Part shown: positions 35,157 through 45,899 of the stretch, in pieces
Position numbering within the stretch: the first letter of the stretch is position 1
How the letters are laid out: every line of letters begins with the position of its first letter
Assembly: GCA_023935145.1 (NCBI GenBank)
Contig: CM043700.1
Span: 140,333,328 to 140,397,327, forward strand
Direction: 5' to 3'
From: Bretschneidera sinensis
Lineage: Eukaryota > Streptophyta > Magnoliopsida > Brassicales > Akaniaceae
Length of the DNA: 64,000 nt
The notes under the pieces: model-generated
Told to the model about the DNA's origin: nothing
Seen by the model: the letters and a program-made list of their open reading frames with translations, nothing else
The model's database searches: none
Made by a program: the position numbers and the translations under genes

Positions 35157-35774
35157 ATGGTTCCGATGGCAAAAATACAAAAAGTAGGCATGATTAATAT
35201 TGAGTTATTTGATGAATTGAAAATGGAAGAAGGTATGATGAAGATTAGCTTTTTCAATTCCATTATCACTAATTTATTGAGTAGTATGTTGTCAGAGATT
35301 AAGTATTTGCAACTGAAAGGAGATGACATAGTCACGATGTTAATGGCAGACAAGGAGGTTTGGATGGATGGGGACGTTCCTGCAATACCTCCAGAGAGAG
35401 ATAAGTTAAAGAGACCAAGTGTGTTTGATGTTGAAGAATTGTTTATGATTATATCAAGAGAAGAGCCAGACAAAGTGAGCAAGTGGAGTACTTTACGGAA
35501 GGTAGAGGAAAGATCAAGATCCAAGTATCTACATTTTTCAAATAAAGAGCGAATCTATAATGAGGAAGAGGAACACACACAATTGCAAAGTAAGGCCATG
35601 GTGGAGGATTTGGAAGAATTAAAGAGAACGAAAGAGAGTGATAATGGAAAGGCTAATGAGGATGATGAGATACAAGTTCTTGATGCTTCAAAGGTAGCGA
35701 CGACAGATACAGTGAACGAAGAGAGCTTGTACGTGTTGAATGAGAGTATGATTGCTTCAAGAGTAAGCGGATGA
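35157..35774 (+). CDS. unidentified ORF of the non-autonomous LTR element
   Basis: A 205-aa ORF starting just after the PBS (MVPMAKIQKVGMINIELF). That is where Gag begins in many copia-type elements, but no gag core, zinc knuckle or enzyme motif can be seen. It is rich in Glu, Lys and Asp, and the part around residues 130–170 looks helical and charged. The open frame continues upstream without an ATG. It may be a divergent or recombined gag remnant, or a captured host fragment. I do not recognise a family. Confidence 0.45.
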   Translation: MVPMAKIQKVGMINIELFDELKMEEGMMKISFFNSIITNLLSSMLSEIKYLQLKGDDIVTMLMADKEVWMDGDVPAIPPERDKLKRPSVFDVEELFMIISREEPDKVSKWSTLRKVEERSRSKYLHFSNKERIYNEEEEHTQLQSKAMVEDLEELKRTKESDNGKANEDDEIQVLDASKVATTDTVNEESLYVLNESMIASRVSG

Positions 35775-35864
35775 GATGGATAGACCAAAAAGAATGATCA
35801 CACCAAGCAAAAAAGAAAGTCAAATTTAATGATGAGGTGGATAATTTGAGCCAAGGTGGAGATT

Positions 35865-36450
35865 TGTTAGGATTTTAGCTCAATTCTTCACAAGAAAAAC
35901 TTCTAATTTGTTTGGGAAAGGTTGTTTTTTATTTTGTAGTTGCTTGTTCTAGTAGGAATAATAGTAATTTCGTATTAGATTGTTGATTGTACAAGTGGTA
36001 GTAGTCTACTATAATGTTGTTATTCTTTTCTAATAGTATTAGGAAAATATTCTCTATATAAAGGGGGTCCCAGAGAAAGTTTGAGGCACACTCATAATTC
36101 CATATATACTATAAACTAGATGGGTAACTACTAGAGCTAGGATCAGAGCTTTGGGTGTATTGGGGGTTTTTGTTTGTCAAGTAGAGATATCACTTACGGC
36201 TAGAGTTAAGTTAAGAGTTTTTGTTGTATTGTGACTTTGGGGTGAGAGTTTGACAATTTTGCTCTTCCTAAAGTTGTAGTTAAATATTAACAAACTAGTG
36301 GAGTTGTTGGTGGATGTAGGCAAAGAAGTTGTCAAACCACATTAATTATTGATGTTTTTACTCTTTGTTTATTTTTGTCTATTTAATTGCTGTGGTTGTT
36401 TTTTTTACCAAAATTTTGAGTAGATGAATTTTAAAGGTAAAATCTCAACA
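35865..36450 (+). repeat. LTR B, related to LTR A
   Basis: 586 bp, from TGTTAGG to CTCAACA. It shares the general plan and several words with LTR A (for example GAGAGTTT, AAAGTTG, GTTGTCAA and the CCAC.TTAA region) but is clearly diverged. It is preceded by CCAAGGTGGAGAT (PPT-like) and followed by a PBS-like site. Confidence 0.8.
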
Positions 36451-36559
36451 AGTGATATCAGAGCAAGGTTCAACAACGGCAAAAATTAAGAGAATTGATG
36501 CGGTGAAATAGCAAGTCAGATTTGATGTTGAGATTAGATTTTAAGCCTAGGTGGAGGAT

Positions 36560-37007
36560 TATTGGGATTAGGCACAAAATCTGATTAAGTGGTATTGAAG
36601 GCTCAATTAAAACAATGAGGTTTTGATCGAGTAGAGGCAAATCTGGACCAGTGATCGAACTCTTTGAGGATTTGAGTCGAGGGAGGAATTTGTTGGGATG
36701 CTTCTCAAATCCGTTCTAATCCCACATCGTCTATGTGTCAAAAGGATGTAGTTACTAGTTATTATAAATATAGGCATCAAGAAAAGTAGTTCTTCACCCC
36801 TATTCTTTAACAAGGGATAGTTGATCAGATGAGAGTGTAGCAACCAAACACCAATATATGGATCAAAGGGTTGGGTGAACATTAAGTATATTGGGGTTTT
36901 GAGTTGTAAGATTGGGGAGAGTTTTCATACAGTTTTGTCTAGAAAAATTGTGTATTATGGTGTAATGAGTTTTAACAACTTTCCTCAATCCAAAAATTAT
37001 AAAAATA
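36560..37007 (+). repeat. LTR A, right copy, truncated
   Basis: Begins TATTGGGATTAGG (where copy 1 has TGTTGGGGTTAGG) and aligns with 34565 to about 35005. The last roughly 135 bp are missing, so the right target duplication is lost. Confidence 0.85.
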
Positions 37008-38585
37008 GTTAATTTTGATGTAATTGTAGTTTGCGTCGAACTACAAAGGTTTTTGTTTTGGAATTTTCTCTTTTTATATATTAATGGAAACTTTAATACG
37101 AGAGGGTCAACCATAAAAAAAACCCATACTACAGCCATTCCATTATCGTAAAGGGTGGTGCTTAAAGCTTGAACAATCTCCTTCAATAATCCTGAAAGTC
37201 AGACCAGATAAGTCTGCATGATGCATTGGCCTTATGCGTGGCAAAACCGCAATGGTTTTTAAGAAGAAAAAATAAGATTTGATTATTGAGCGATTGAGTT
37301 TTATTTTTTTATGATTATTCTTATTTATGATAAAATAGTATGTTACTTTATTTGTAAATTACATTTTCAATTATAATTATGTCACTTTTTTTTAACTGAT
37401 TACGTGGACATACTAAGTTGCATTGACTTTAATTCTTTTACAAACTGGTCCAAAACTTTGTGTAATATCCGGAGTTGTAATTGTGGTTCTAAAATGTGGA
37501 AAATGGACTGGTTGGGTAGTATCTTAAGGGTAATATAACAATGAGTATAAGTAAAAAATATTTGTTTTTTAATAAATTTTATTTTTCATATCTATATCTA
37601 TATTTTAACGTATCAATAACTGATAAAAAAATGTATTGATAAAAATTTCTCTATTTAAATAAGAAAATGTTGATCCAGATCGGATACGGGTAGCATGTTA
37701 ATAGGTACGAAATAAAATATTTATTTTTTAACAAATTTTATTTTTTATGTTTATATTTATATTTTAACGGACAAATAACGAATAAAAAACAGATACAGAT
37801 TAAAAATCTTATTTCTATTTATAAACAAGGTTTGTCTTCTATCATATGTTAAAATAACTTTAAAGTTCTCTAACCTTTGGAAGCACTATTTAATGAATCT
37901 AATATATTGCTTTTTAATTTTTTCAATAATATGTTAAAACATATTATTTTTCAAATCATGTTATAAATATTTAAATTATCAAAGAAAATATTAAAAAGGT
38001 AAAAAAGTTAAAAAAAAAATCAATTAAGTAAGTTAAACGTGTAATTGCTTAGTGTTTTTCAAATTTTTTTTTAAAAAAATGTTTTTGGGCATCCTTTTAT
38101 TTTATCAAAGTTCAACCGTTTTCGTGAAAATTGGGAGCCTCACAAAATAGCTGTAGAATTGGAGCCAATTCAGTTAAAATCATTGACGTGCACGAATCTT
38201 ATTGGTCCCTTCTGCAATCCTACAAAAAAATTCTCAAATCTTCCCATTTTTTAGGGTTTCCTTTCTTTCTCTCTCTCTCTTTCTTTTCTCTCCCATTCTC
38301 TCTCCGGTCGGTGCATTTTCCCGGAAATCCTATTTTCCGACGAAATTCACCGACCGCAATTGTTCCACTTTCTAATAAAAAGTTGCAATAGAAAAGCCTT
38401 TCAAATCAACATCCTCAGTCAGTCCCTGCCAACTCAACAAATACTTCACGCTTTTCGAGACAACCCATAGCTCTTTTTTCCTCAGCGTATTGATTTATTC
38501 GATCCTACGTAAAAATTGATCAGATTCTAGCTTTTCGATTGAATTCTTTTGCTCGACATAGAAATAATCTTTAGAAGAATTTCAG
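37008..38585. other. intergenic and 5' UTR/promoter of the CBS gene
   Basis: A diverged repeat of about 90 bp occurs at 37543–37632 and 37709–37795 (shared TTTTTTAA[TC]AAATTTTATTTTT and ATATTTTAACG). Sequence from about 38250 has a CT-rich tract (38260–38305) typical of plant 5' UTRs. The first, non-coding exon probably ends at 38585. Confidence 0.55.
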
Positions 38586-38819
38586 GTAAGATATCTTTTC
38601 ACGTTTAGTGTTATATTTTGAATTACACTCTGTTCGCCGTTCGGTTGCTGAGAAAACGGACGAAAGATAATGCAAAACGGCTAGATAATTCGAGACTCGT
38701 AAATCTGGAGCTGAGCCCTCCTCCTCTCCAAAACAGGAAACACTTCAATGTATCATTTTCTTATCATTTTCAGCTTATACCGTGGTTGTGTATGATAATT
38801 GAAGGTGCTTCAGTTGCAG
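38586..38819 (+). promoter_or_regulatory. probable 5' UTR intron of the CBS gene
   Basis: A good donor (TTTCAG|GTAAGAT) at 38586 and acceptor (TCAGTTGCAG|GG) at 38819 define a 234-bp intron ending 47 bp before the ATG. Leader introns of this kind often raise expression in plants. That role is inferred here. Confidence 0.6.
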
Positions 38820-38866
38820 GGATTTGAAGGAGGAGGGATAGGAGATTGTGTTGATTATCTTTGGAT

Positions 38867-41800
38867 ATGTCTAGTCAAAGCGGTTCACCAAGGAGAAAAC
38901 TGTCCTTGACAAATTCCTCGTTGGGGAAGAAGAAAGCTTCTGAGAATGGAGGAGGAGGTTCTGACCCCACGCGAAAATCTCTTACAGCTTCTCGTTTATC
39001 TTTGTACGTTTCCTCGGTTATATTTTACTATCTAGTTGCATTTTATCTTGCATGCGTTCCGATTTGTTATGCAAGTGAAATAGGTTCTTGCCTCTGAGTT
39101 TGTTATTGGTTCTTGTTTATGATTATTATTAAGTATACTAGCTTCTGCTTTATGATTGCTTTTAAAGGAATTTAATGACAATTGAGCGTGGTTCTTCTAC
39201 TTTTTGGTTCTCCTTTTTGTTATTGGAAGGGAAAAGAGATACTGAAATTTCATAGTGGCTCTTGCAATTGCAAGATACTGCAGGATTCTTAAGGGTTTTT
39301 ATTTTTGAAAAAATTAAGTTGTCCGTGCTTACTTTCAGTAAAGTCTCAAAACTGCGATCTGAACGTGAATGTGTATTCTATAATTGTCATCAAATCAGGA
39401 TATTAAGTTGCTTCTAATTTCTTTCACACAAAGATATCATTTCCTCATAAAACAAGAAAGGAGAACCAATCCAGTAACTTTGAGTTGACTGGTAGAAAAG
39501 TAAAACTATTGTATTTTAACCACAGTGGCGGATAGACTTGATAGAGAGGAATCGTACTTGTATTTTCCTCTTGTTGGGAGTAGGACTTTTTAACAGCTCT
39601 TTATTTGGATATCATATTGAGAACTGGAATGTGAATGTAATTGGTATCCTCAATGGCTTTTATCTGCTCCTTCCAAGATGTTTTTGCTGACAGATACTGG
39701 AAATTTAAGCTAGCTAAGTTAGGAAATCGAGACACTGCCTAGCTTCCCTTTGAAGTTACCAGTCTCTTAGCTGTTTGGGATTTATTTTTTTCAAGAGGCA
39801 TGGTAGATGGCTGTCTAGTATCTACTCAGCATGGCACCATATGTGTTTTAACTCTGTAGATGTTCTGCAAATATTTTTCCTTTTGGGTTCCCTGGGATGG
39901 TCTTGGGTATTTACTACTGAATTGTGTAAGGTGAGCTGTGTCTTTATGGGGTGCCTCTACTCTCCTCCCTCCCCAACAGCTTCTTTAAAACAAAAAGGGT
40001 TCATGCAGGTGCAGAAATTCAAATATAAAGGGAATTTGGCTGTAAGAATTATTGCATTGATGCTTTTTGTTTTTGTGTAGCAGCTAGATGCAAGACACTA
40101 AATCGGTCAAATCTATGTAGTGGATGACATACTTGCATGAAATCATCTCGAAACCATCATCCTAAGTGCTTTTTGTTTTTGTGTAGCAGCTAGATGCAAG
40201 ACACTAAAACGGTTAAATCTATGTAGTGCATGAAATCTCGAAACCATCATACTAAGCACTCAGACACGAGTCCACACTCCACAGTTAAAATAATATCAAA
40301 CCCATTCTCTAATATGGTACAGAAATGATTGGTATTCCAAATCAATACAAATTTAATGCATTAGAATTGCAGTAACATTATCTTTGGTTTCCACTTGCAT
40401 TTGGAACAGGGGACTGACTGGGGAGCGCACTGTAAAACGATTGCGGCTGTCAAAGGCTCTTACAGTGCCAGAAAGTACAAATATTTATGAGGCTTGTCGT
40501 CGGATGGCTGCTCGTCGAGTTGATGCTGTCTTGCTGACTGACTCTAATACGTTACTTTGTGGAATCCTTACAGACAAGGTATGATGTCATTATCATTTGT
40601 CACGTTGCCACAAGGAGGGATGGGATGCTACTTTTACGTCGGTTTGAATGGCTATCATATGATTCATTCATTCCCTTTGTCGATATAGGACATAGCAACA
40701 AGAGTCATTGCTCGTGAACTTAATCTTGAGGAAACACCTGTTTCTAAAGTTATGACCAGGAACCCTGTATTTGTTCTTTCTGACACACTTGCTGTGGAAG
40801 CCCTTCAAAAGATGGTGCAAGGTTGGTAATACTTTTTTGAGTATCAGATCCACCTTTTCGTCTAATGTACCATACTGCTTTTTGTTTGGCCCCTGAATAT
40901 GGTCATGATTTGTGTATCTACAGGAAAATTCAGACATTTGCCAGTTGTAGATAATGGGGTGGTTATTGCTGTATTAGATATAGCAAAGTGTTTATATGAT
41001 GCTATTGCTCGTATGGAAAGGGCAGCTGAAAAGGGGAAGGCTATAGCTGCTGCTGTTGAAGGGGTTGAAAAAAATTGGGGGACATCAATATCTGGTAGGC
41101 AGAAAGTGTTATCTTAAAGAAGGCTTACTCTTTAATTTCGCTCTCTATTTTTTGGATTTTTTGGAATGAGAGAAATAGAAGAGTTTTTGATGGTTTAGAG
41201 AGGTCTTTTGATGTAATTACAGATAGATGGTTCAATTTCCTTAGTTCTTGGTTTAAGGGCAATTGTTTTGGGGATGAGAATGAGCTTTTAAATTTTGTAG
41301 ATTTACCGGTTTGTACATTGGTTACACCCTCTTGATGTGTTTTTCTTTTTATTACACTTTCTACTTATAAAAAAAACTTCCCTTCTTTAGTCTTAACTTC
41401 TTATTTTGTCCGGTTGTGTAATATTTAATCGATCAGTTTCCAAAAAAAAAAATTTATTTCATGCTATTTTTTGGTTTTATATGTAGGTCCCAACAATTTT
41501 ATTGAGACACTTCGAGAGCGGATGTTTAGGCCTTCTCTGTCTACAATTATTCCAGAGAATACAAAGTAGGTAATCTTTTTTTTTTTTGAATTTTTATATG
41601 ATATTTCATGTGGATTTTTTTATTGATAATTTGTACAAGTTGCCCGGTTTAACGCATACTGGCATCTTTCAGGGTTTTAACAGTTTCATCAACTGACACT
41701 GTGTTAATGGCAACTAAGAAGATGCTTGAATCTCGATCAAGCTCTGCAGTTGTGACAAATGAAAACAAACCACGAGGGATTCTAACGTGAGTATCAATTA

Positions 41801-44800
41801 TAATTTTGAATTTTTGTGACAATTGAAGATCCTTTCTATGGTTTTTGACTTTTTGTCTTTACAAAAATAATAATTTTTAGCTTTTGATTTTGTTAGTTCA
41901 AAGGATATCTTGATGCGGGTAATAGCCGAAAATCTTCCTCCAGAGTCGACTACTGTGGAGAAGGTATTTTGCATCTCAGATATCAAAATGTGCTATTTTG
42001 GCCATTCTGTTAGAAGAATTTAAAGATTTTTTAGTATGACGATGGTAACTGGGATTGAACGCAAAACATGCCCCCACAAAGAGGGAGATGTAACCGGCAG
42101 GTTAAGCCCACAGTCACAAGAATTTAATTAATGTTAATTCTGTACTTGTGAAAAGTTGTTGCATCTGCTGATATCAGGGATCATGTCATGTCTTGCTTTT
42201 CTTATAATCTGGTGTTGTTTTTTTTAATTTCATCTACAGGTCATGACTCCTAATCCAGAATGTGCAACAGTTGATATCCCAATTGTTGATGCTTTGCATA
42301 TCATGCATGATGGGAAATTTTTGCACCTTCCTGTGGTGGATAGAGGTAATACTATTAAACTAAGATTAAGAAAGTTAAATGTAAATCATCTTAGCTTCTG
42401 ATGAGTATGAACCTTTCGATGCAGATGGATATGTAGTTGCTGTTGTTGATGTAATCCACATCACTCATGCTGCCGTTGCTACAGTAGGTCAATTTATTTT
42501 TCTTGAATTGATGCAAGTTAGTAATGTTAATGCAGGTTATGTTGGTTTTGGATTAGATTTCTAGGATGCTAGGCTTAAAATGTGCAGATGGATTCTGTCA
42601 TTAGTCAACTCTTTCAAAGAGATATAACCATTTTTAGGAGTACTGAGGTCCAATTAGTAGTTTGCAAGTAGTTCGATAAAATAAAGGGAAATCAATAACA
42701 TAACCTGCGGCTTGCCTCTTTTAAAGATGCAACCCTGTGGTCTAAAATTTATCATCTAAGTACCTTGAGGTAGCTCCGTTAGCAGTTAGCACATAAGGGG
42801 GAAGGGGGAGGAGGGGGGGGAATCAGATCCACTTCACCCAGACCTTTCCAAAATAGCAAGAAAAAAAAACCAGCAAGTCTTAATAAAACAATTAATAGAA
42901 CCATAATCATCATTATTAAAGTTTTAATGACGAGGGTTTTTATAAAAACCATGGATAGAAGAATATTTGCAAATCAAACCATAGTAGAATTACTTATTTT
43001 ATATGATGCGCAGTAACCAAACAACAGCCCTTTTCTTTTCTTGTCATCCAATTTCTCAGCAACCAAAGAAACATTAAGAGGCCAATGATAAATTACTAAT
43101 AAGAGAATCTAAAGTCATCATCTTCAACAAATTTCATCAGGTTGCTAGCATTTGTAGGTTAAGTTCACCATAATCATTCCATAAAACAAGTAAATAGCTC
43201 AAAATCCATCCTGTATTGTATTCATTTATTTCTCTCACATCAACAGCAAAGCCACTAAAAAGTGAAAAGAAAATTACAAACATGCCAACTATGATCACTG
43301 TTTTATTTAGTAAAACAACAGATTAAAAATCAAAATCAGAATTTCTGATCACAATCACTGTCACATATACATATTTACATACACTATATGTCTAAGAACC
43401 TACTAAGAGAGGGTTTTGTTTTACCTGTCAACAACCATGGATAGGGTTTTTATATAGCTATCAATGATCTCATCCCTTGTGGGGTCACCCTTGGGCTTTT
43501 GTGATTTTGTGGGTTCAAAATCACACTCATCGAGCAACATTGTCTCTTTGGGTGGCTGATTGGACAAGTTAGAGCTAGGATCATTAAGTGAGGATGATGT
43601 TGCACGCATCGACAATGCCCTCAAACCCACGTCGTGAATTCCGGTGGATAAACCGGTAGCATGAGGTTGGGCGTGGTTGAGAAGAGAGAAGTTGAGGTCT
43701 TGGAGAGGGAAGGAGCTGATTTCCCCTCAAATCAGTGCTCATGTGTGTTTCATGCGAGCTAGCCTTATGTGCTAACGGAGCTAACATCAAGATATTTAAA
43801 TTACAAATTTTAAACCACAGGGTTTCATTGTTTAAAAAGAGACAAAACACGAGGTATGTTATTGATATTTGCCCTAAAATAAATTTTAAGAATGCATGTC
43901 CAACTGTATTGCGCTTTACTTTTGTTTGCCTATTTTTTTTCTTTAATGGGAATGAAATTTCATTAAGAAGAGAAGGAAGGAAGATGAGCATGTTGTCCCT
44001 GAAAAATTCACCAAGGTGGCATTTTAAATTTTTTCTTTAGCCAAAGAAACAAATGAGGCTGAAGTTTGAATTTTCTTTATTATCATCTCAGACACTGTTC
44101 CATTTTTACGCACACCATTTAATGCGGGAATGTAATTTTTTATGCGCTTCGACCCACTATGACTGCATCCTCTCTCTAGCCATCTAACTTAAGATTTACG
44201 CTGCTTGGTGTTCTATAGGCATTGGTTAATTTCTGTAAGTTGATGTGATTCAAATTTTTTCAGAAGTATGATGAATAGAATTATAGAACACTTTCTTTCC
44301 TTTATCCTCTCACTGCTTGTGCCTGATGTTTCTTGTTTTTTGATGTTCAATTTGCCTCTTTGTTAATAGAATCTACTATAAGAAATTTCAACAACTGTCA
44401 GTTCATGATTATCTCTTTCACTGATGTTTAATCATGCATATAAAACTGAAATTTGGTTAGCACCTGCTGAAAGATTTTCTTTGGAGTATTTGTAAGGAGA
44501 TGTATTTTTATCTTTCTTAAGAAATATATTTCTTTTGTCCTAGTGTTTCGTGGTCTCTTTCTTCTTTAGAGTAATATGGTCATGTTATTTCCTTCACTAA
44601 CTAGGTTGGTAGTACCGCTGGAGTAAGTAACGAGGCAGCAAGCACAATGATGCAAAAATTTTGGGATTCTGCCATGGCCTTGTCTCCCAATGATGATGAT
44701 GATGAGTCTAGGAGGTTTTATCCACTCATGTTACTTTGATTCTTTATATTTTTTCGCCACCAACATTTACTTACAGATTATCAGTAATATTTCAGTGAAG

Positions 44801-45899
44801 GTTCCTTGAAAATTGCTTCTGAATCAGAGACAGGGAAATCTTGTCCCTATCCTTTGCCGGGGATGCCGAATACGTTTGCTTTCAAAATTCAAGATACAAA
44901 GGGCCGAATGCATAGATTTATGTGTGGTATGCTACTATTTTATATTTTCCAAATGAGTCATCATCTTGCATTTGGCGCACATGTAACAAATGGAAGTGAA
45001 CTTTAGGTTTTAAAGCTGCACTCATGGTACTAGTGCATTCTAGGAAAAGATAGTGCTGATTTTCACAATGGACAAGGCTTTTTGTTTGGTAGATTATCTA
45101 TACGTCATTAAATCCTGGATTTCTTCTTCTTACAGATACTCGGAGTTTGACAGATCTAATAACTTCAATCCTTCAGAGGGTGGGGGGTGACATCGATCGT
45201 GACAACCTCCCTCAAATTCTGGTATATATAATCTGAGAATATCATTTTTGATTATCTTAAAGTTTGGTTTCTCTTCTTTACTCCTGATTTTATGCTGGTT
45301 GGGGGACCATTTGTAGTATGAAGATGAAGACCATGATAAAGTTATGTTGGCATCAGATGGTGATCTTGTAGCAGCTGTGGACCATGCAAGATCAATTGGC
45401 TGGAAGGTATGATAGGGCTGTACTGATTGTTAATGCTTATTTAAGAAGATGTAACAGATGGTGTTATTCGGTTGTTTTATCGACAATTTTTCCTTGGAGT
45501 TGAGGAGATTGCTGATTATGGATTCTATTTTGAGTTGGATTTATTTTCTAGATTTTATTTTATTTTTGGAAGGAAACATTTCTTTTATTTAGGGTGTCTG
45601 TTTTACAATTTCCCACCATATTGGATATTTTTTTTAAAAATAAACTGACTTGTTCCAAAATGTGTGTTGGGGATTTGTGAAGCTTAATGTTCTGATAGTT
45701 TGAATGGTGGTTGTTGCAGAGTTTGAGATTACATTTGGATTATTCAGGAGCACATGATCGTAGAAGGGCTTCTGGTTCAGAAAGTCTGGATTATACTCAT
45801 TCAGATGCATGGGCTGCTGCATACAGTGCTGTTGCAGCAGGGGCCGCCCTAATTGCTGGATTAGGCGTATTAGCATACTTGAAAAGAGCTGGAAATTAA
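38867..45899 (+). CDS. CBS and PB1 domain-containing membrane protein (CBSCBSPB family)
   Basis: Fourteen coding exons, all in phase, give 543 aa: 38867–39003, 40410–40578, 40689–40821, 40924–41094, 41487–41565, 41673–41786, 41897–41963, 42240–42345, 42425–42483, 44605–44714, 44796–44926, 45136–45221, 45317–45406, 45720–45899. The N-terminus is Ser/Lys-rich. Four CBS motifs (two Bateman pairs) span about 60–170 and 225–345 (for example CGILTDKDIATRVI and RGILTSKDILMRV). A PB1 domain at about 408–492 has the acidic motif YEDEDHDKVMLASDGDL. A C-terminal membrane anchor lies near 518–537. CBS pairs usually bind adenosyl ligands and PB1 pairs proteins. The exact role in plants is unknown. Length fits the family (about 540–560). 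Introns 4, 7 and 9 carry transposons. Confidence 0.95.
40061..40258. repeat. two-copy tandem repeat, 106-bp unit, in CBS intron 1
   Basis: TGCTTTTTGTTTTTGTGTAG begins copies at 40061 and 40167. The second copy is slightly shorter, missing part of the GATGACATACTTGCAT stretch. Confidence 0.88.
41130..41378 (+). mobile_element. LINE 3' fragment in CBS intron 4
   Basis: A forward frame from about 41143 reads WIFWNERNRRVFDG and ends DLPVCTLVTPS-stop at about 41336, the typical C-terminus of plant L1-type LINE ORF2. It is followed by a T-rich 3' UTR and TTATAAAAAAAA at 41367–41378. It is in the sense orientation of the host gene. I found no clear target duplication. Confidence 0.7.
42014..42127 (-). 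mobile_element. short tRNA-like SINE in CBS intron 7
   Basis: Minus-strand element of about 94 bp (42024–42117) flanked by identical AAGAATTTAA 10-mers (42014–42023 and 42118–42127). It has a box-B-like GTTCAATCC, a weak box-A-like TGGGCTTAACC, and a short A-run at its 3' end. The sequence 51340–51425 has the same general plan. Confidence 0.6.
42686..42799 (+). repeat. left terminal inverted repeat of the Pack-MULE
   Basis: About 114 bp. Its inverted partner is 43763–43874, from the GGG terminus to the shared CACATAAGG. Confidence 0.9.
43421..43762 (-). pseudogene. captured fragment of a MORF8/RIP1-like gene
   Basis: The minus-strand translation contains ATSSSLNDPSSNLSNQPPKE, then TMLLDECDFE, and later DPTRDEIIDSYIKTLSMVV, matching the start of the conserved domain of plant MORF (multiple organellar RNA editing factor) proteins, best MORF8/RIP1. 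The HWLVVMEP stretch that normally follows CDFE is missing, so the fragment has an internal change. It ends at GACAG|GTAAAA (43425/43424), which looks like the donor of the source gene. The split Ser codon of VVGS falls at that point. That suggests capture from genomic DNA rather than from mRNA. An N-terminal ATSSS region precedes it, but no complete gene is present. Confidence 0.82.
43763..43874 (-). repeat. right terminal inverted repeat of the Pack-MULE
   Basis: About 112 bp, inverted with respect to 42686–42799 and followed directly by the TAAAATAAA target duplication. Confidence 0.9.

Larger units (their letters stand above)
34565..37007 (+). mobile_element. composite of non-autonomous LTR elements
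   Basis: Order: LTR A (34565–35141), PBS, an unidentified ORF, a purine-rich PPT-like tract, LTR B (35865–36450), a second PBS, about 95 bp, a second PPT-like tract (36550–36559), then a second LTR A truncated on the right (36560–37007). No RT, integrase or RNase H is present, so the element depends on others. LTR B lies exactly between a PPT and a PBS and has no target duplication, so it is not a simple nested insertion. An array produced by recombination between related elements fits better. Confidence 0.85.
42677..43883. mobile_element. Pack-MULE carrying a MORF8-type gene fragment
   Basis: The element is 42686–43874 (1189 bp) inside CBS intron 9. Identical 9-mers TAAAATAAA flank it (42677–42685 and 43875–43883). 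Nine-bp target duplications are diagnostic of Mutator-like elements. The terminal inverted repeats are about 112 bp long, start GGGAAATCAATAAC and GGGCAAATATCAATAAC, and share CCCTGTGGT, TAAAATTT and AGCTCCGTTAGCA. No transposase is encoded. The inner part holds a fragment of a nuclear gene for an organellar RNA-editing factor on the minus strand. Confidence 0.93.

Noticed and set aside
36716..36730. TCCCACATCG, which matches the upstream element of plant snRNA genes
   Set aside because: It lies inside LTR A, recurs with a change in the other copy at 34728, and no U-snRNA sequence follows at the expected distance.
43735..44040. 101-aa forward ORF across the right end of the Pack-MULE
   Set aside because: It crosses the inverted repeat and the target duplication into the CBS intron, and has no domain.
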